Part shown: positions 45,996-59,079 of the stretch, one piece after another
Numbering within the stretch: the first letter of the stretch is position 1
Layout of the letters: each line of letters begins with the position of its first letter
DNA from: Castor canadensis
Taxonomy: Eukaryota; Chordata; Mammalia; Rodentia; Castoridae
Direction of reading: 5' to 3'
DNA length: 64,000 bases
Assembly: GCF_047511655.1 (NCBI RefSeq)
Contig: NC_133394.1
Coordinates: 58,126,501 to 58,190,500 of the forward strand
Notes under the pieces: model-generated
Seen by the model: the letters and a program-made list of their open reading frames with translations, nothing else
Databases searched by the model: none
What the model was told of the DNA's origin: nothing
Program-made: the position numbers and the translations under genes

Positions 45996-46039
45996 AACAA
46001 AGATCCTTTTGGCTAAGAAAACCCCACTCGATAAGTTCT

Positions 46040-46370
46040 GAACTCAGAAGTTGAAGTCCTGTCCCAGATTGGAGGAGATAAAGAAATATGGCAATAAAAA
46101 CAATATGTGATCCCGAAAGGATCCTAGTACATCAATGGGGAAAGTGACAAAATCTGAATAAAGCCTACAGATTATTAATATTGTTCTATTAATGTTAATT
46201 TCCTCACTTTGATCATTGTGGTGTGGTTAAATGTTAATATTTAGAAAATCCAGATGAAAGGTATACAGGGATTCTTCCTACTATTTTTGCTGCCTTTTTC
46301 AGCCTGAAAATAGTCTTAATTTAAAGAAACCAAAATATAAATTTCAAAACAATTAAAAAGAAAAAAGTAA
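46040..46370 (+). repeat. Ancient L1M 3' UTR, sense, right half
   Basis: gattggaggagataaagaaa, attaatgttaatttcctcac, tttgatcattgtggtgtggt and an A-rich end continue the order broken at 45450. Confidence 0.65.
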
Positions 46371-47045
46371 GCCTTCAGACCTCCTTTTGAATTTATGACC
46401 ATAGATCTCAAATTTTCTCTGCATTGCTCTGCCACCTCACCTTGTTTCTCTTTCTACTTCCCTTACAAGGTCAACTCCAATGAAAAACAATGACTGTTTT
46501 TCCTTAATCAAATCCTTTATGAAAACCCAGTGATTCTGATTTCCTGAAAATCTTAGCTTCTGATCTACTTTCTCTGTCTTTGTTACTATTGTCATGTTCA
46601 CAAACTTCAACAACCAAATGGATGACCCAAACAACATCTTGGCCAACTGAGCATCTTGTCATCTTAGCTCCCCAGTCTTATGAACATGCACTTGACCTGA
46701 CAGTGCCAATAAATATATTACCACCAAAATTTTAGCATCCAACCAATAAATGACCAACTTGAAACAAGTAAACTCATTTCACCAATTGTATACACCAATG
46801 ATGAATTCTATTGTGTGGACATTATCGCTTTCCACCATTTATAATTCTCCTCCTGGGGTGAACTTGTTTAAGGTACATTATATGCATGAAAAAACATGAA
46901 GACCCCTTCTAAATTTTTAAGAATTAAAGAAGCAACTTCAGAATTTTTCTTTAAGACAGAATCACAAAATAATTTGATAATTTTTCTTGAGCAAAACATC
47001 AAGATATTTAAAAACACATTTCCATGTATCTAAAAATCCCTGAAA
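46371..47045. other. Unassigned stretch
   Basis: AT-rich. Two short open frames on the - strand (46437-46646) have no recognisable motif. Confidence 0.35.
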
Positions 47046-47049
47046 AAAA

Positions 47050-47475
47050 TCACCTTCCTCCTATATTTCCCGTATTTAGTATTGCTGTAATCCCTATCTT
47101 GCATATCATTCCCCTTCTCTTTCTTCTCTTCCTTTTTTCTCTCAACTTCTCTCTCTCAACTCACATTCAATGCTTTTGTCTTTCTCCTTTTACTTACATT
47201 GTACAGTTCTCACAAATCCCCAGTTCTTATACAGTCAGCTATTTGCTTTCTCCTTGCCTGAATACAGGCAAGAATGCAGCTGAGTTTTACAGGAGAAAAC
47301 TGTACCCTCTTTGGTACTAGGTTTATGACCATGAGAGCTTAGGAAGTGCTCTGCCCTGCCTAGTCTGTTGCTATCTTTTCTAGTTGATTTTTGTTTCCAC
47401 ATTTTAAAATTCTTTCACACTGAATTCACAAATGGACCCCTAATAAATACTTTTGAATGAATGAATAAATATTAG
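47050..47475 (+). repeat. Possible L2 fragment, sense
   Basis: Pyrimidine-rich sequence ending in cctaataaatacttttgaat and gaatgaataaatatt, which fits the L2 3' end. The body is too diverged for certainty. Confidence 0.4.
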
Positions 47476-48685
47476 TCCTCCATCTGTCTATCTTAGCTTT
47501 TTTTTCATATTTTGGCTTGACAACTAAAACAGCTTCAAGCTTCCCATGCTATATTGAAGAAGAGCAACTGACTGTCCCATACCTACAAAATCATTGTTCC
47601 CTGAGGTTCTGTTCAAGTCACACACTTGTCTAGGAACCTATCAGAAAAACACTAAGGTTCTGTTTTGGTTGGCGTAGACCACAGTCAGATCCTGCACGTT
47701 GAGGATGGAGTGTGGGTTGAGAAGGACTTAAGAGGTCCCTATCCTCTACAATAACTGCTAGGTAGTCAACACAGAAAATAGTAACAAAATGAGAGGATAT
47801 TCACCAAGAGCTTAGGTTCTAGAAACAGAAGGAAAAGTAACATTAGTTCTATTTTTATTCACTTTAAAATAATTTGATGTAGTATTACATATATGTTCTC
47901 CTTAACTATTGGAGTTTTCTTTACCTATTTTGCTGTAAGTTTATTTCACCATGAAATTATTGTAATGGAAGAAATGTTTTCTGTAGGAAAATTTTTTTAA
48001 ATTACAAAACTAAAACCAAATCCATAATTCCTTCCTTTTCTGTATTACAAATTCCTAAGTATTTCCATTCTATCCTTCCCTTAGCATTTAAGGTACAAAG
48101 CTTTATTTCAAAACTTTGCATATTTAGAAGGGGAGAGAGTTAAGAGGGTTCTTTTATTTCTGAAATGCTGACTCTGAATTCAAGAACCGTGGCTTCATGT
48201 CCTTTTTTTATTCAATTTTATAAATGGCTATATATATCCAAACACACATTTATAACCAAACTATGCATGATAAACTGATGCTGAAACATAATGGTGATCT
48301 GCATATGTTTCTTTTACAGAAATTCCCACAGATGAATTTTGGGTATCCTTCAAGATGTGGGAATGAATTTTTAATAAAGTATCTTCACAATTACATATCC
48401 AAGATTTTAGAATCCGTAATAGTATTGAAATTCAGTTCTGCTCCCATTATGCGTGTGGTACCTGAACTCTAAAATATGTGTTAATTTAATATACATACAC
48501 CATTTTGAGGGCAATAGTTAAAAGGTTTCTTTTCTCAAAATTAATTCTTGCCTAGATTTCCTTTACCACATAGTTCAATTTTAGCTGCTTTGTGCCTGAA
48601 AATATCTATTTTGTATATTTATGTTAATCTCAATAGCATAAGAAATAGTGCAAATGACATAACCATTTTCAATTAGATCTTTTTT
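47476..48685. other. Unassigned AT-rich stretch
   Basis: No repeat or gene recognised. A + strand open frame at 48224-48472 has no known motif. Confidence 0.35.
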
Positions 48686-48726
48686 ACTCTCTTTCTCTCT
48701 CTCTCCCTCCCTCCCTCCCTCCCTCC

Positions 48727-48757
<31 letters not shown>

Positions 48758-48781
48758 CGTCTCTCTCTTCTCTCCTCTCTG
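48686..48781. repeat. (CT)n/(CCCT)n microsatellite
   Basis: A pyrimidine-only tract of CT and CCCT units with a few interruptions. It adjoins the reversed tail side of a SINE and may have grown from it. Confidence 0.92.
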
Positions 48782-48998
48782 TGGTAATGTATAGTAATGG
48801 GTCTTAAATCCAGGGACTTACACATGCTAGGTAGATGCTCTTACCATCAGAGCCACACTCCCATCCCTTTTTGTTTGTATTTTCGTTATGAGATAGGGTC
48901 TTGCTAACTCTGCCCAGGCTGTCCTTAAATTCTTACTGCTTCCACCTATGGAGCATATGGGATTGGTGGCATGCACCACCATGCCAAGCTTCTAGCAC
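48782..48998 (-). mobile_element. ID + B1-like composite SINE, antisense
   Basis: atgggtcttaaatccaggga, gctaggtagatgctcttacc, then gagatagggtcttgctaact, gcccaggctgtccttaaatt and gcatgcaccaccatgccaag. Confidence 0.82.
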
Positions 48999-49204
48999 AT
49001 GGTTTTGTTCTAAATAATGCCAGGTTCAGTAGTCTTTCGCAAAGATATTGGAGAATGTGTGTGCATGTTGACATGCACATATGTACATATATGTTTATCT
49101 TGAGTCCCTGCTAGACAAAGAAAGGATAAACATACACACACCCATATATATGTGCATATTATGAGTGAGCAATATTGTATATCTGAACTTAACTATAGGG
49201 ATTC

Positions 49205-49615
49205 ATCTTAGTTTACTAAGTGGTTACTTCCAGGCATCATTCCATCCCATTCCATGGGAACCTAGCCTTGGACAAAATCCATAAAAATCTCTGTCCTCAT
49301 AGAGCTTTCATTCTTGATAAACAAACATTGTAAGTAAATTATATCCTACATGAGGGGATGACATATTTTGTTACCTTCTTTAGCCAAGAAAAGGAATCAG
49401 CATTTCAGGGACTGCAATTTTAGATAAGGTCATCACAAAAGGCCTTGTTGAGAGGCTGTCATTTGAGTAATGGCTAAAAAAATGCAGAAAGTGCACATGC
49501 AGATGTGTATGGAAAGAGCATCCCAGTAATGGAAAAGGCAGTGCAAGATTCAGGTGATAGCCTGCTTGAGGGAGTGGAGGTAGAGTTGAGAAGCATCAGG
49601 GATGTCAATATGGCT
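49205..49615 (-). repeat. L2 LINE 3' region, antisense
   Basis: Conserved order: ttccaggcatcattccatcc, atccataaaaatctctgtcc, tcatagagctttcattcttg, then aaggccttgttgagaggctg, tcatttgagtaatggc, and aaagagcatcccagtaatgg, ggcagtgcaagattcagg. Confidence 0.65.
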
Positions 49616-52010
49616 GGAAAAGAAAGAAAAACAGATCTTAAATGACTCATAAAGTATAAATGTGAAATCTGATAAAAAAAGAGCAATGTTAGGTGCTAAT
49701 GCTAGGTATTAGGATTTTTTTGAGAATTGAAATTTAAAGTAAATATAAAATGTAAGTAAGAAAACTGTTGGGTGTTGGGAACTATTTGAGGATTGTGGTC
49801 TGAAAAGTCTGGAGGTAAGCAATAGAAACTTATTTATCAAACTTTAAAGCTAAAGGGGAATGAAGTTAAAGTAGTAAGATTAAATAAGAGGAAGACTGTT
49901 TATTGAGTTTCTTCATGCTTTATACACATTATGCCACTTGTTTACTGACAGTTTAGTTAGATTAGTACCACAGCACATACGCAAAACATAGCAAATAAGT
50001 TTAACCGCTGCAACTTTAAGTTGTATTTTTATTTCTCTGCTATAAAGAGATATCCCTCATTATCCTTAGGAGAAGAGTATAAGTATGAATCATTAGGAAG
50101 AACTGGAAGTTCCTCCATATACCAAGAAATGTTTCAAAAGATTGAGGCCTTCCTGATGGTCCATGGAGATCTAATGATAAATAGAATGTATCTCTTATTG
50201 AGAGGCTTAAAGAAAAGTCAGAATTCAGAGGAAAGAGGAGGTAAGAGGAGAACAGAGGCTCTGAATCTGAGAGGACCTCATGACAGAATCCCCCTTCATC
50301 TAGTGGCTTGAGAAATTACTGCAGCTTTGAGGCTGATGTATCTTCCTAGCAGGACAGTATCATGGAAAACCTAACAGGGCAGCTTCTTCAAAATAACAAA
50401 GAGCCTGTGTTCAAGATGTACAGCAAGACAGCACAAAAGTGCTATCCTTGCAGAGCCTATGTTTCTGAAAGTAGTCATTTGAGCACTGCTTGACAATACA
50501 CATTAGCAAAATGACAAACACTGTCCTACTGGGACACTGCTGAGCACATAGTGGTATGGTAGAAAAGTTCAAGTTCATATTGGCTAGAGGCAGAGTGGGA
50601 AGTATCAAACTATCATTCTCTGTGGACAAATGTGTATGAGTGGATAGATTTAGAGTCTCACCATATCCACAGTACAAGTGTGGTATGGACATTGAGAAAG
50701 GTTAATTAACTTCCAGATCCCTTATATTAGTTAAAGATTGCTCTTTTACCCAAGATGCCTTCCAAAGCAGGTGACATAAATACTGCTGGCAATCAACTAG
50801 TGAATTATTATCCTCAATTAAGACAGCAAGAAGGCATTGTGTATTGAGTGTGATTAAACAGACTTGAGCAGCAAATAATTATGATTATATAAAGATGATC
50901 TCAGCCTAGGATGTATTTTTTATTTTTGGAAATACTGTGGGATTTTTGGGTAATCCTGTTTCCTCTCTTGATTAGCTCTACTACTGGCTTTTTAAAATAC
51001 CAAATATATTAAAAGAGAAAAGCCATGATTAAGTCATATAGCTAAACTTTAATATTGCAAATCATAGATTTCTAATTCACATCCTCATAAAAAGTTTTGC
51101 TAATGGTAACACATTTTTAATATCAGCTTTTAACCATTCTCCTAAAAAAACCCAAATATTTGATGTTATCAGGATGCATCACTCACCTTTCATTGTTACA
51201 ATCATATAATGCCCACCATGTTACTCCTCTTTTCTGTGTGATCCTACTTTCTATTCTTTATAGCATTATCCTTATCTTAATTTCTGAGCATTTTATTACA
51301 CATTGTAGGTTTATCTTCCAGTAATTTGTCCTCTCTGTTGCTTGGCCTTCTTTTTCCACTTGCCCTCAGGCACTCCCATAGCCATTTTCTGTACCTTTTC
51401 ATCCCCCAAATAGCCAGATTTATCAAAGTTTCAATTTCATTTCTCCCTCTTTCTAGTCACTGCTTCCTGTATTTCCAGGTCATTTTCTCTAATTCCATCT
51501 CCAAAACTCTGAGACCTCAAACATTTATCCAACTACCTTCTGATTGTCCTTCACCTCCCAATCTTCCCTTTCCTCTTTATCAAATTTAAATCCCATGGTA
51601 GATCTCCTTAATCATTCCCTTGGATACCTCCTATCATGCTCTAATCTATTAACTTACAAAAAACTCCCTAATAAGATTCAGCTCTTGCACTCTGTGCATG
51701 GACTTGTGTTGCTGAACAGGATTGGAGAAAATACATGGCCACCTGATACATGACCATGAACCACACGTGAACCATAAACAGTTATGGAAATGACAGTCTA
51801 CACAATGTCCATGTTGACCACTGCATGCTTTCTCCTATTGCCTTAACCTCTCCTATTGTCTTCTCATTTATGTTTTCTGTTAGCTAATTTCTACCTCAAT
51901 GAAAAAAACTTAAGCAATCAGAAAGGTAATTTTAGTAGAACTTCATCATCTCTTTACCCACCTACCAGAGCCCATACCTGCATTCCATCTTTCTGACTAG
52001 TACTAAAGGA
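49616..52010. other. Unassigned stretch
   Basis: About 2.4 kb with no confident repeat. Open frames at 50021-50311 (+) and 51326-51753 (+) lack motifs; the second is a pyrimidine-rich stretch that could be an old LINE fragment. Confidence 0.35.
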
Positions 52011-52217
52011 CATTGGTTCTCAAATTTAGCAGTCATCAAAATCAACTCAAAGGACAAAATTACTAAAGAACCCAACACAATACAAATTATTTGACCCCAT
52101 ATCCAGAATCTCTGAGTCAGTAGATTCAGGATTGAGGTCTAGTAACGTGTTATTTCTAAAATCTTCCCAGACGGTGTTGACATTGTTAATTAAAAGACTT
52201 CCATTTGAGAACCACTG
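52011..52217 (+). mobile_element. MER5A-type DNA transposon (hAT-Charlie)
   Basis: The left end is cattggttctcaaattta and the right end is catttgagaaccactg, a near-perfect terminal inverted repeat. Between them lie cagtcatcaaaatcaactca, agaatctctgagtcagtaga and aaaatcttcccagacggtg, as in MER5A. The length of about 207 bases suits this non-autonomous family. Confidence 0.85.
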
Positions 52218-52917
52218 ATAATGAAGCAGTCATGTTCCATCTGAAGCTTGTCTCCAACTTGGACATGGTATTTGATCTCTAACACACTCTCAAGCACCCC
52301 ACTCTAATTTTTCCTCAGAAAAGGAGATTATCTTTCCATTCTCCACTGGATCACTATTGTGGCAAATTATTACTTTTCAAAAGACTCTTTCACATTCTCA
52401 GTAGGGGAAGATAGTGTATTTTTGACCCATGGACTTTAGACTTAAGGCGCATTGTTGGTTTTGCCATTTTCTCTTTCTCCTCTTTCACAAGGAAAGCAAT
52501 ATCCCAGATAGAGATGTAAGCTTTCAACCTGGATCCCAGAGAAAAGAGAAGGTGACAGACTTGCAGTTAAATCAGAAACAAACACTAAACCATTTTTGTT
52601 GAAAGTGACTGAGATTTCAGGGCCATTTATTCCCATAGTGTAACTTTTCCTAAATTAGGTGATGCAATTATCATTAGCATATAAGTCTGTTTCTATTTTT
52701 CCAATTAAAAAATCTTGAACCCACTTTCTCCAGCAGCCAACATTTCCTGGACATTCCATCTTTCTTGTACTGAGGCAAAATGTTCATACTATTCTTGTTT
52801 ACTCTCTTATACCACACATTCGGTCCATTGAGATATTTTGTTAATACTACCTTCCAAAGACAATGCAAACTTGATCACATTTCACCACCTCAATACAGCT
52901 ATAATCTGTGGCACATT
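52218..52917. other. Unassigned stretch
   Basis: No gene or repeat recognised. Confidence 0.35.
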
Positions 52918-52967
52918 CTGTCTCTCTGTCTTTCTCTGTTTCTGTCTCTGTCTTTCTCTCTCTCTCT
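52918..52967. repeat. (CT/TCTG)n simple repeat
   Basis: A pyrimidine-rich tract with interspersed TG, at the reversed tail of the next SINE. Confidence 0.88.
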
Positions 52968-53114
52968 TCTTGAGACAAGATCTTGTCTTGCCATGTAGCT
53001 CAGGCTTTCCTCAAATTTACTATGTAGCTCATGGTGGCCTTGAACTCTTGATTCTCCTGCCTTAGCTAACAGGGTGCTGGGATTATGGGCATGTACCATT
53101 ATGTCCAGCATCAG
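52968..53114 (-). mobile_element. B1-like SINE, antisense
   Basis: cttgagacaagatcttgtct, ctcaggctttcctcaaattt, gtggccttgaactcttgatt and gctgggattatgggcatgta. Confidence 0.87.
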
Positions 53115-53149
53115 AGCATCTCTTACCCAGATTGATGCAATATTCTTCC

Positions 53150-53675
53150 CTCTGTTTTACTTCCACTATTATTTCTGTTTCAACACAGCAACAAGAGTGA
53201 TCATTTTATTGCATAATAAAGCCCCTTTATTTTCCCTCTGACCTCTTTTTATGCTATTCTTCCCCATGATCATTCTCTCCCTCCACACTGTCCTCTCTGG
53301 CATTTCTTAATATGATGAGTACACCCCATTTCAGGTTCAGTGCCCTGGCTATGCTCCATGCCTGAATATTCTTTCTTTAAGTCAATATGGCTGGCTTCCT
53401 CAACTCCTTCAAGTCTGTTCAAAGGCTCTTTTTACAGTGATATTTAATCTGTTAAAAATAGAAGCCAAATCCAAACTCTTGCTTCCTTTATCTGCTCTAT
53501 TATTTCCATACAACTTACTACTCTTAACATTCTATATGATTTATTGTTTTGTTTTTTTCTGAGTTCTCTCTTTCTACAGAAGACAACCTCCCAAGAGATT
53601 CACTGTTTCTCAAGTCTTTAGAAGAGTGTCTGGCATTTAAAAAAGTCCAACATATATTTGTTGAATGACTGAATG
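53150..53675 (+). repeat. L2 LINE 3' region, sense
   Basis: The end has gtgtctggcatttaaaaaag and acatatatttgttgaatgac, the L2 terminus. Upstream pyrimidine-rich segments keep the expected order. It is the reverse orientation of 49205-49615. Confidence 0.65.
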
Positions 53676-54122
53676 GTCACCTTTTAAGCAATGAAATCTA
53701 ACATGCCATTTGAGTACCTATGATTTTAGAAAAAAACAAAGTTTTCATGTACTAAAATTTTTATAGTAAAAGGTTCTCTTAGTAACAATGATGTCATTGG
53801 GGAGACTAAAAATTTGAATATTGGTGATTTTTTTAAATGTTATATTAGTAATTGAGGGCATTGTTTCACCCACTTTGTAAAAATGAGATTAAAATTATGG
53901 TCCATTACCAACTCAACAATATCTTCATCATTATAAACTGTTAATTGCTTTTAGTGTCATTATTAAAGTATGTCACATAATTTCCAATTTCTGACCACTG
54001 CTCCAAGTATGGTTCATGTGGTAGGCCTAGGTGACAAATCAGTCACTCTCTTAGCCACTGAGAAACAATTGATGCTAACACAGCTTTCACACTTAAAAGT
54101 GTACATATAAATTATATAGCAA
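53676..54122. other. Unassigned AT-rich stretch
   Basis: No gene or repeat recognised. Confidence 0.35.
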
Positions 54123-54124
54123 TT

Positions 54125-54310
54125 TTTACTTTTTGAGACAGGGTATCACTATGTAGCCCATGCTGGCCTGTAACTCGCTGTGTGGCTCTGATTGTCCTCA
54201 AACTCACAATTGTCCTGCCTCCACGTCCTGAGTGATAGTACTGGGAGTTGAACATAGGGCCTAGAGCTTGCTCAGCAGGTTCTCTATCACTTGATCCATG
54301 GTCAGCCTCA
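54125..54310 (-). mobile_element. B1 + ID-like composite SINE, antisense
   Basis: ttttgagacagggtatcact, gcccatgctggcctgtaact, then gggagttgaacatagggcct and gcttgctcagcaggttctct. The two halves are in the reverse order to the 29803 and 48782 copies, so this is either a different fusion type or two adjacent insertions. Confidence 0.8.
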
Positions 54311-54334
54311 CACCCAGTATCCTTGTACAAGCTA

Positions 54335-54474
54335 TTCTATTACTGTGCTGCTCAGCTTTCTGTAGCTATGACTAAAATACCTGGCAGAACAACATAAAGG
54401 GAGGAATTATTTTGGCTCACAGTTTCAGAGGTTTCAATCCATCATAGCAGGAAGGGCAGGAACAGAGAGAGAGG

Positions 54475-54535
<61 letters not shown>

Positions 54536-54760
54536 AGAATGCCTTCACTCCCTGGCTTCCTCCTTTTCCCCTTTTTATTCAACTCAGGCCCTCAGCCTAT
54601 GGGATATTGGGGATGTCTTCCCCACTTAGGTAATCCTCTCTGAAATCCCCCTCAAAGACATGCCCAGAAGTGTGCTTTACTAATCTGCTTTTCAATACAA
54701 TCAAGCTAGCAGTTGACATTAACCATCATGTAGCCTAACAAGAAACAGATTAGGAATTGA
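54335..54760 (-). repeat. Ancient LTR-like element, antisense, with (GA)n
   Basis: ctgtagctatgactaaaata, aagggaggaattattttggc and tcacagtttcagaggtttca match the element at 32862 and extend it. A long GA run sits inside. The family is mammal-wide, but I cannot name it securely. Confidence 0.45.
54463..54533. repeat. (GA)n microsatellite
   Basis: About 70 bases of GA with one GGGG interruption at 54473-54477. Confidence 0.96.
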
Positions 54761-56239
54761 GCCAGACTGGTAGCTGAGTAGATGGTGAGGGGTGGCTAGA
54801 TTCAAAACATATATTTTACATAAGGGCATCAAGATTTGTTAACTAAATCAGTGTAAGGCATAAGGATGCAAGAGAAATCAATGGTGACTTCAGTGTTGTA
54901 CCTGAACAATGAGAAGAATGGAGTTGTTATTTTTGAGACCTTAAAAAGCTTCTTGCAAAATTTTTTGTGTAGATGAGGACTATTAGGAGCCCTAATTTGG
55001 ATTGTTTTGAATAGACATATGTAAATGAAGTGATTGCCCTGCAATAAGTAATTGGTCTGAGTTATTTGTTTGTACTTAAGGATTTATACAGTGATTTTTC
55101 CAAAAGTGAATTGAATTAACAATTGAATTAACATTTAAAGATGGTAAACATAAATAATTTAATATGAACACTAGAGGGAAGGCTTTTATTAAAGAGAGGA
55201 CTGATTAACTTTCCTAGTAATGACAACGGTGACATTGTTAAATCTCTTTGTGAAGATAATGACAGAGAAAAAAGGAGGGTGTTGTCACAAAGCCATTGTT
55301 ATTACCACTTCAGGCAAGGAGCTGTTAAGTACAAACTTAATTATGACCTCAGTTCATCAACCTGATACTTAATCAGGCACCAGATGGCCTTCTGCAGCTC
55401 GGTCAGTTATCTGCCCTATCAGTTGACTGGGATTTCACTGCCAAATGTGTGGCTGTTGCATCTCCAGTAGAGATGGATGGTTTGCTCACATCCAGATCCA
55501 GGCAAGCTCCAACTCATTTCTTCAACAAATGTGTTGTTCCCTGGGACAAGTTCCATCAGAAGTTAGACTGGAAATCTGTGTGCTTACTCACCATATCCTG
55601 GGTCATAAGAAATAGAAAAGAATCCTTTGTTTCTGACTGTTCTCATGGTCAATGGCTGTGATTTGTCAGATGATAGGATAATTTTTTAAAGAAAAACCAG
55701 GTGTCTTGCCATGGAGACTTTCTAGAGGCTTCACAGCATCACAGGACAACACTAATTCTAGTGCTGCTCTGTAGCTCCCAACTCCTTGAAAGTCTTTCAT
55801 TTTTTTCTCAGTGGAGATGAGCTGCAGCTGAAAAAAGTTATGTTTTTTAAAAAGGCAGAGAACCAGAGATTATAAAAGGGGATATTTAAAATTCATATAA
55901 ATAAAAAGCTGAAAGTTAATATCATTTAAAATTCTAAATGATCTTCCACTAACAAAGAATACATTTCTCCAATTTATAACAAGTAAATAATGATATTTGA
56001 ACTTCAAGTTCTCTAGCCAATCAATTCAATCTTCATCTGTTATTTTATTTTGGTTTTTCATAGGAAAATTTAGATCACAGTTTTAAGTAAAACAACTACC
56101 TCATTTTGTTTTTGCTAAATATTATTCTCATGCCAACTTCAAAATTTGTTGGTACTATACTAACAAATATGGCCTACATGACATATAATAATTTTTATCT
56201 TCCAGAGTAAAAGATCTTTGTTCTTCATCAGTTACATAC
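54761..56239. other. Repeat-poor unassigned stretch
   Basis: No SINE or LINE recognised. The part 55290-55660 has more balanced composition and an open + frame (55449-55661), but no motif or splice context. It could be conserved non-coding DNA. Confidence 0.35.
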
Positions 56240-56255
56240 CCACACACACACATAT

Positions 56256-56290
<35 letters not shown>
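56240..56290. repeat. (CA)n microsatellite
   Basis: About 50 bases of CA with one catatg interruption. Confidence 0.96.
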
Positions 56291-56292
<2 letters not shown>

Positions 56293-57330
56293 TGCATCTG
56301 TAATGTGAAAATTGAGATTCTGCCAAGCAATGTTGCCATCTGACCAAGAAAGAAATCAGTAACTTGATAAGCTTTGTACTATAGGCTGACCACCTGCAAT
56401 CCTGGTTCCATATCTAAGCTCTGAGTTGCCAGTAGAAAATCTGTCCAAATGTCTTCCCAAGTCATCTAGTGCTTTGTGTTTTCAGCTACTTTAAAACTAA
56501 ATCAGAGGGAAAGCTTGCTTTTATTGGGAGAAATTTCCTTTCAAGTAAGCATTTTGGAAGATTACCTCCAGTTATATACAATTTGAGATTGCACATTTCT
56601 GGAAAAATATGAGATAAGTTTTAAGTTATTTTCCAGGAGATAATGGTTACAAAATGTTACTTACAAAAATATAAAAACTGATTTTTATAATCCATAGAAT
56701 TATCATCTTTCTGATTACTTGAGTTAACAGAAGTTCACATTACCATTTTCAGTAAATTTAATATACATAACTGAAATAAAACTATGCTGCATGAAGTTTT
56801 AAAACACATAACTAGTATAAGCAGAATACACTATAGAAAAGTGTTAGAAGGTAACTTAATAAAGAATCCTGTAGCAAATGTCATTTTCTATAAATTATAT
56901 AAATAACTATTAGTTTTTAGTCATAAGTGTATGGTAATAGTCTGTAATGTACATACATTTTAAAAAACACATTCAAATGGTGTACACCAAATATTTAATT
57001 ATATTGTACATTTTACAAAGGTATAGTTTTATGTCTACTAGGTAACTTAAAATTATAAATATGCCTAGTGTTTGTCATGTAAAACAATGTGTGAGTGAAT
57101 TTAATTTCTGTTTGTTCTCCATAAAAAACAGAGATCTACAAATAATCCAAACATGCCCTGATATTAGTAGAACCTACAGAACATCAAAACATTTGTGACT
57201 TTAGCATTATAACTTGCTTCTGACTGCAGGCAATAACTGTGGGTTGGGAAGTGTCCATACCTACTAGGCCACAGAAAATGGAGCAGAGAGTAAACATTTG
57301 CTCTTCAGGATAAGTCAGCACTAAACCAAG
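56291..57330. other. Unassigned AT-rich stretch
   Basis: No gene or repeat recognised. Confidence 0.35.
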
Positions 57331-57334
57331 AACC

Positions 57335-57625
57335 CTCCAAGCAATTCTCCTGCCTCTTTTACTCTGAATCTTCCTAACTTAGCCATGCTCTCTTACTGTT
57401 ACTCTTTGTTTCTTTAAACTGTTTATTCCTCTCATCCAGAATCACTATCTAGACATCTTGTACAATTGTCATTTAACACCTTTGAATGATAGTCTGCATC
57501 TTGTTCCTCATTTTAGATTAAAATTTCATTTGGGTACATACCATATCTTATGCCTCACAGTGACCCCATGTAACCCTCACATGATTTTTGGAATTGAATA
57601 CTCAGTAAATTTTTGTTAAATCTAT
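57335..57625 (+). repeat. L2-like fragment, sense
   Basis: Ends in aatactcagtaaatttttgt, fitting an L2 or MIR-type terminus, preceded by diverged pyrimidine-rich sequence. Confidence 0.45.
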
Positions 57626-59076
57626 CCCAGGGCCAGCCAGCCAATGTCAATATCAAATCCAATGAACTAGATCAGAGATGGTCATTAGAATTGAATTTAC
57701 ATAGCACTCTAGTTTATTGGAGTTGACTTACAAAGAGCTTTGTTGAAACAGACTGAGTAGCAATGTCTGCTGTGTTCATATGACATGGAAATGTTTATGA
57801 CACATGAGTAAATGTTTGTTCCCCAACACTAAATGATCTTACCATGAATTAGACGCAAAAACTTACAACTTCAAAGATTTTGCAGAAGTCACATTTACAT
57901 GGACTTGTATAGCATAATGTAGGGCCATGTTCTACTTCTGTAGGGTCAAAGGAATATTTATTTCCTTTTTACAAGGTGGTCTAGACTTTGCTCAGAGATC
58001 TAGGAAATGTGCTGACTAGTGCTCAAAGTGAATCCTTCCTTTTGGGGACAGACCTTTGGGGCTGCATAAAACTGTCCTTTAAAAGCATCTCCATGCCTAG
58101 TTTGTATTGCTTGGGCCTCATAAAAGAACACTCAGCTTCTACAAGGGACTCTAGATTTCCATTGTTTGGGATTTTTGTAGAGACAGCCATAGTAATGTGA
58201 ATTAACTGACTCAGAAAACCAATCCTTGTTTCAAGGCTCATTAACATATTTAATAACAATTACTGAATGTTTTAATGGCTTCTCATAAAAGTGGAGGCTA
58301 GGGAAAATGAACCAAATTATATAATATATGAAGTGAAATAAACAATTTTTTGGCTCTTCCCAGAGCTTCCTAACCCTATATATACTAAAGGAACCCGAAG
58401 GTCACTAAATGGGAAGCTTGGGTTCTCACCTCTCTGTCTCCCATCATACCACTGCACTGACTGAGTCAAACATGATCAAAGTTCCTTATTAGTGTGTTCT
58501 CATCACAATGCACATACTCCCCCTTAAAAAACTAAAAGGTTAGGCAAATTACTATTTGCCTTTTATCACTGTTTTAAATCTTGGAAGTTTAGATTTCAGA
58601 AGACCAAACAGTACTGCACTTGGAATTATAAAGCGTTATGTAACCAACTCTATTACCTAAGAAAAGAAAAGCTACAGTGACAGTTGCTTACCTGTGACAA
58701 ATGACACACAGGAGCTTTTATTTCATTTAATTTTAAGACCTTTCAGCTGCTGTTTCTAAAGAGTTATGGGGAAGCATGGTTTTTCCTAAATCCATGGGGC
58801 TCTTAGAATATGGGTTAAATTTCCTTCCCACTTGGAATTTAGAGTAACTAGCCAGCTCAAATTAATCTCTTTGCTTGTACAAACATGAAAAGTTTATATA
58901 CTCAGAGAATTACTTATAGTAGGAAAAACATAAAAAGTCCAAAAATAACTAAGCATAAAAATGTAAAATATTAATAGTATATCTAAACAATTGTACATGT
59001 TGTGAATCATAAGTGGATTAAAAAAATACACTCCATTTCACTTGTCGTTAAAGTTAACAGTGTTTTTAAATGTTAT
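57626..59076. other. Repeat-poor unassigned stretch
   Basis: About 1.45 kb with no recognised repeat. Overlapping short frames at 57988-58259 on both strands have no motif. Confidence 0.35.
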
Positions 59077-59079
59077 GTT

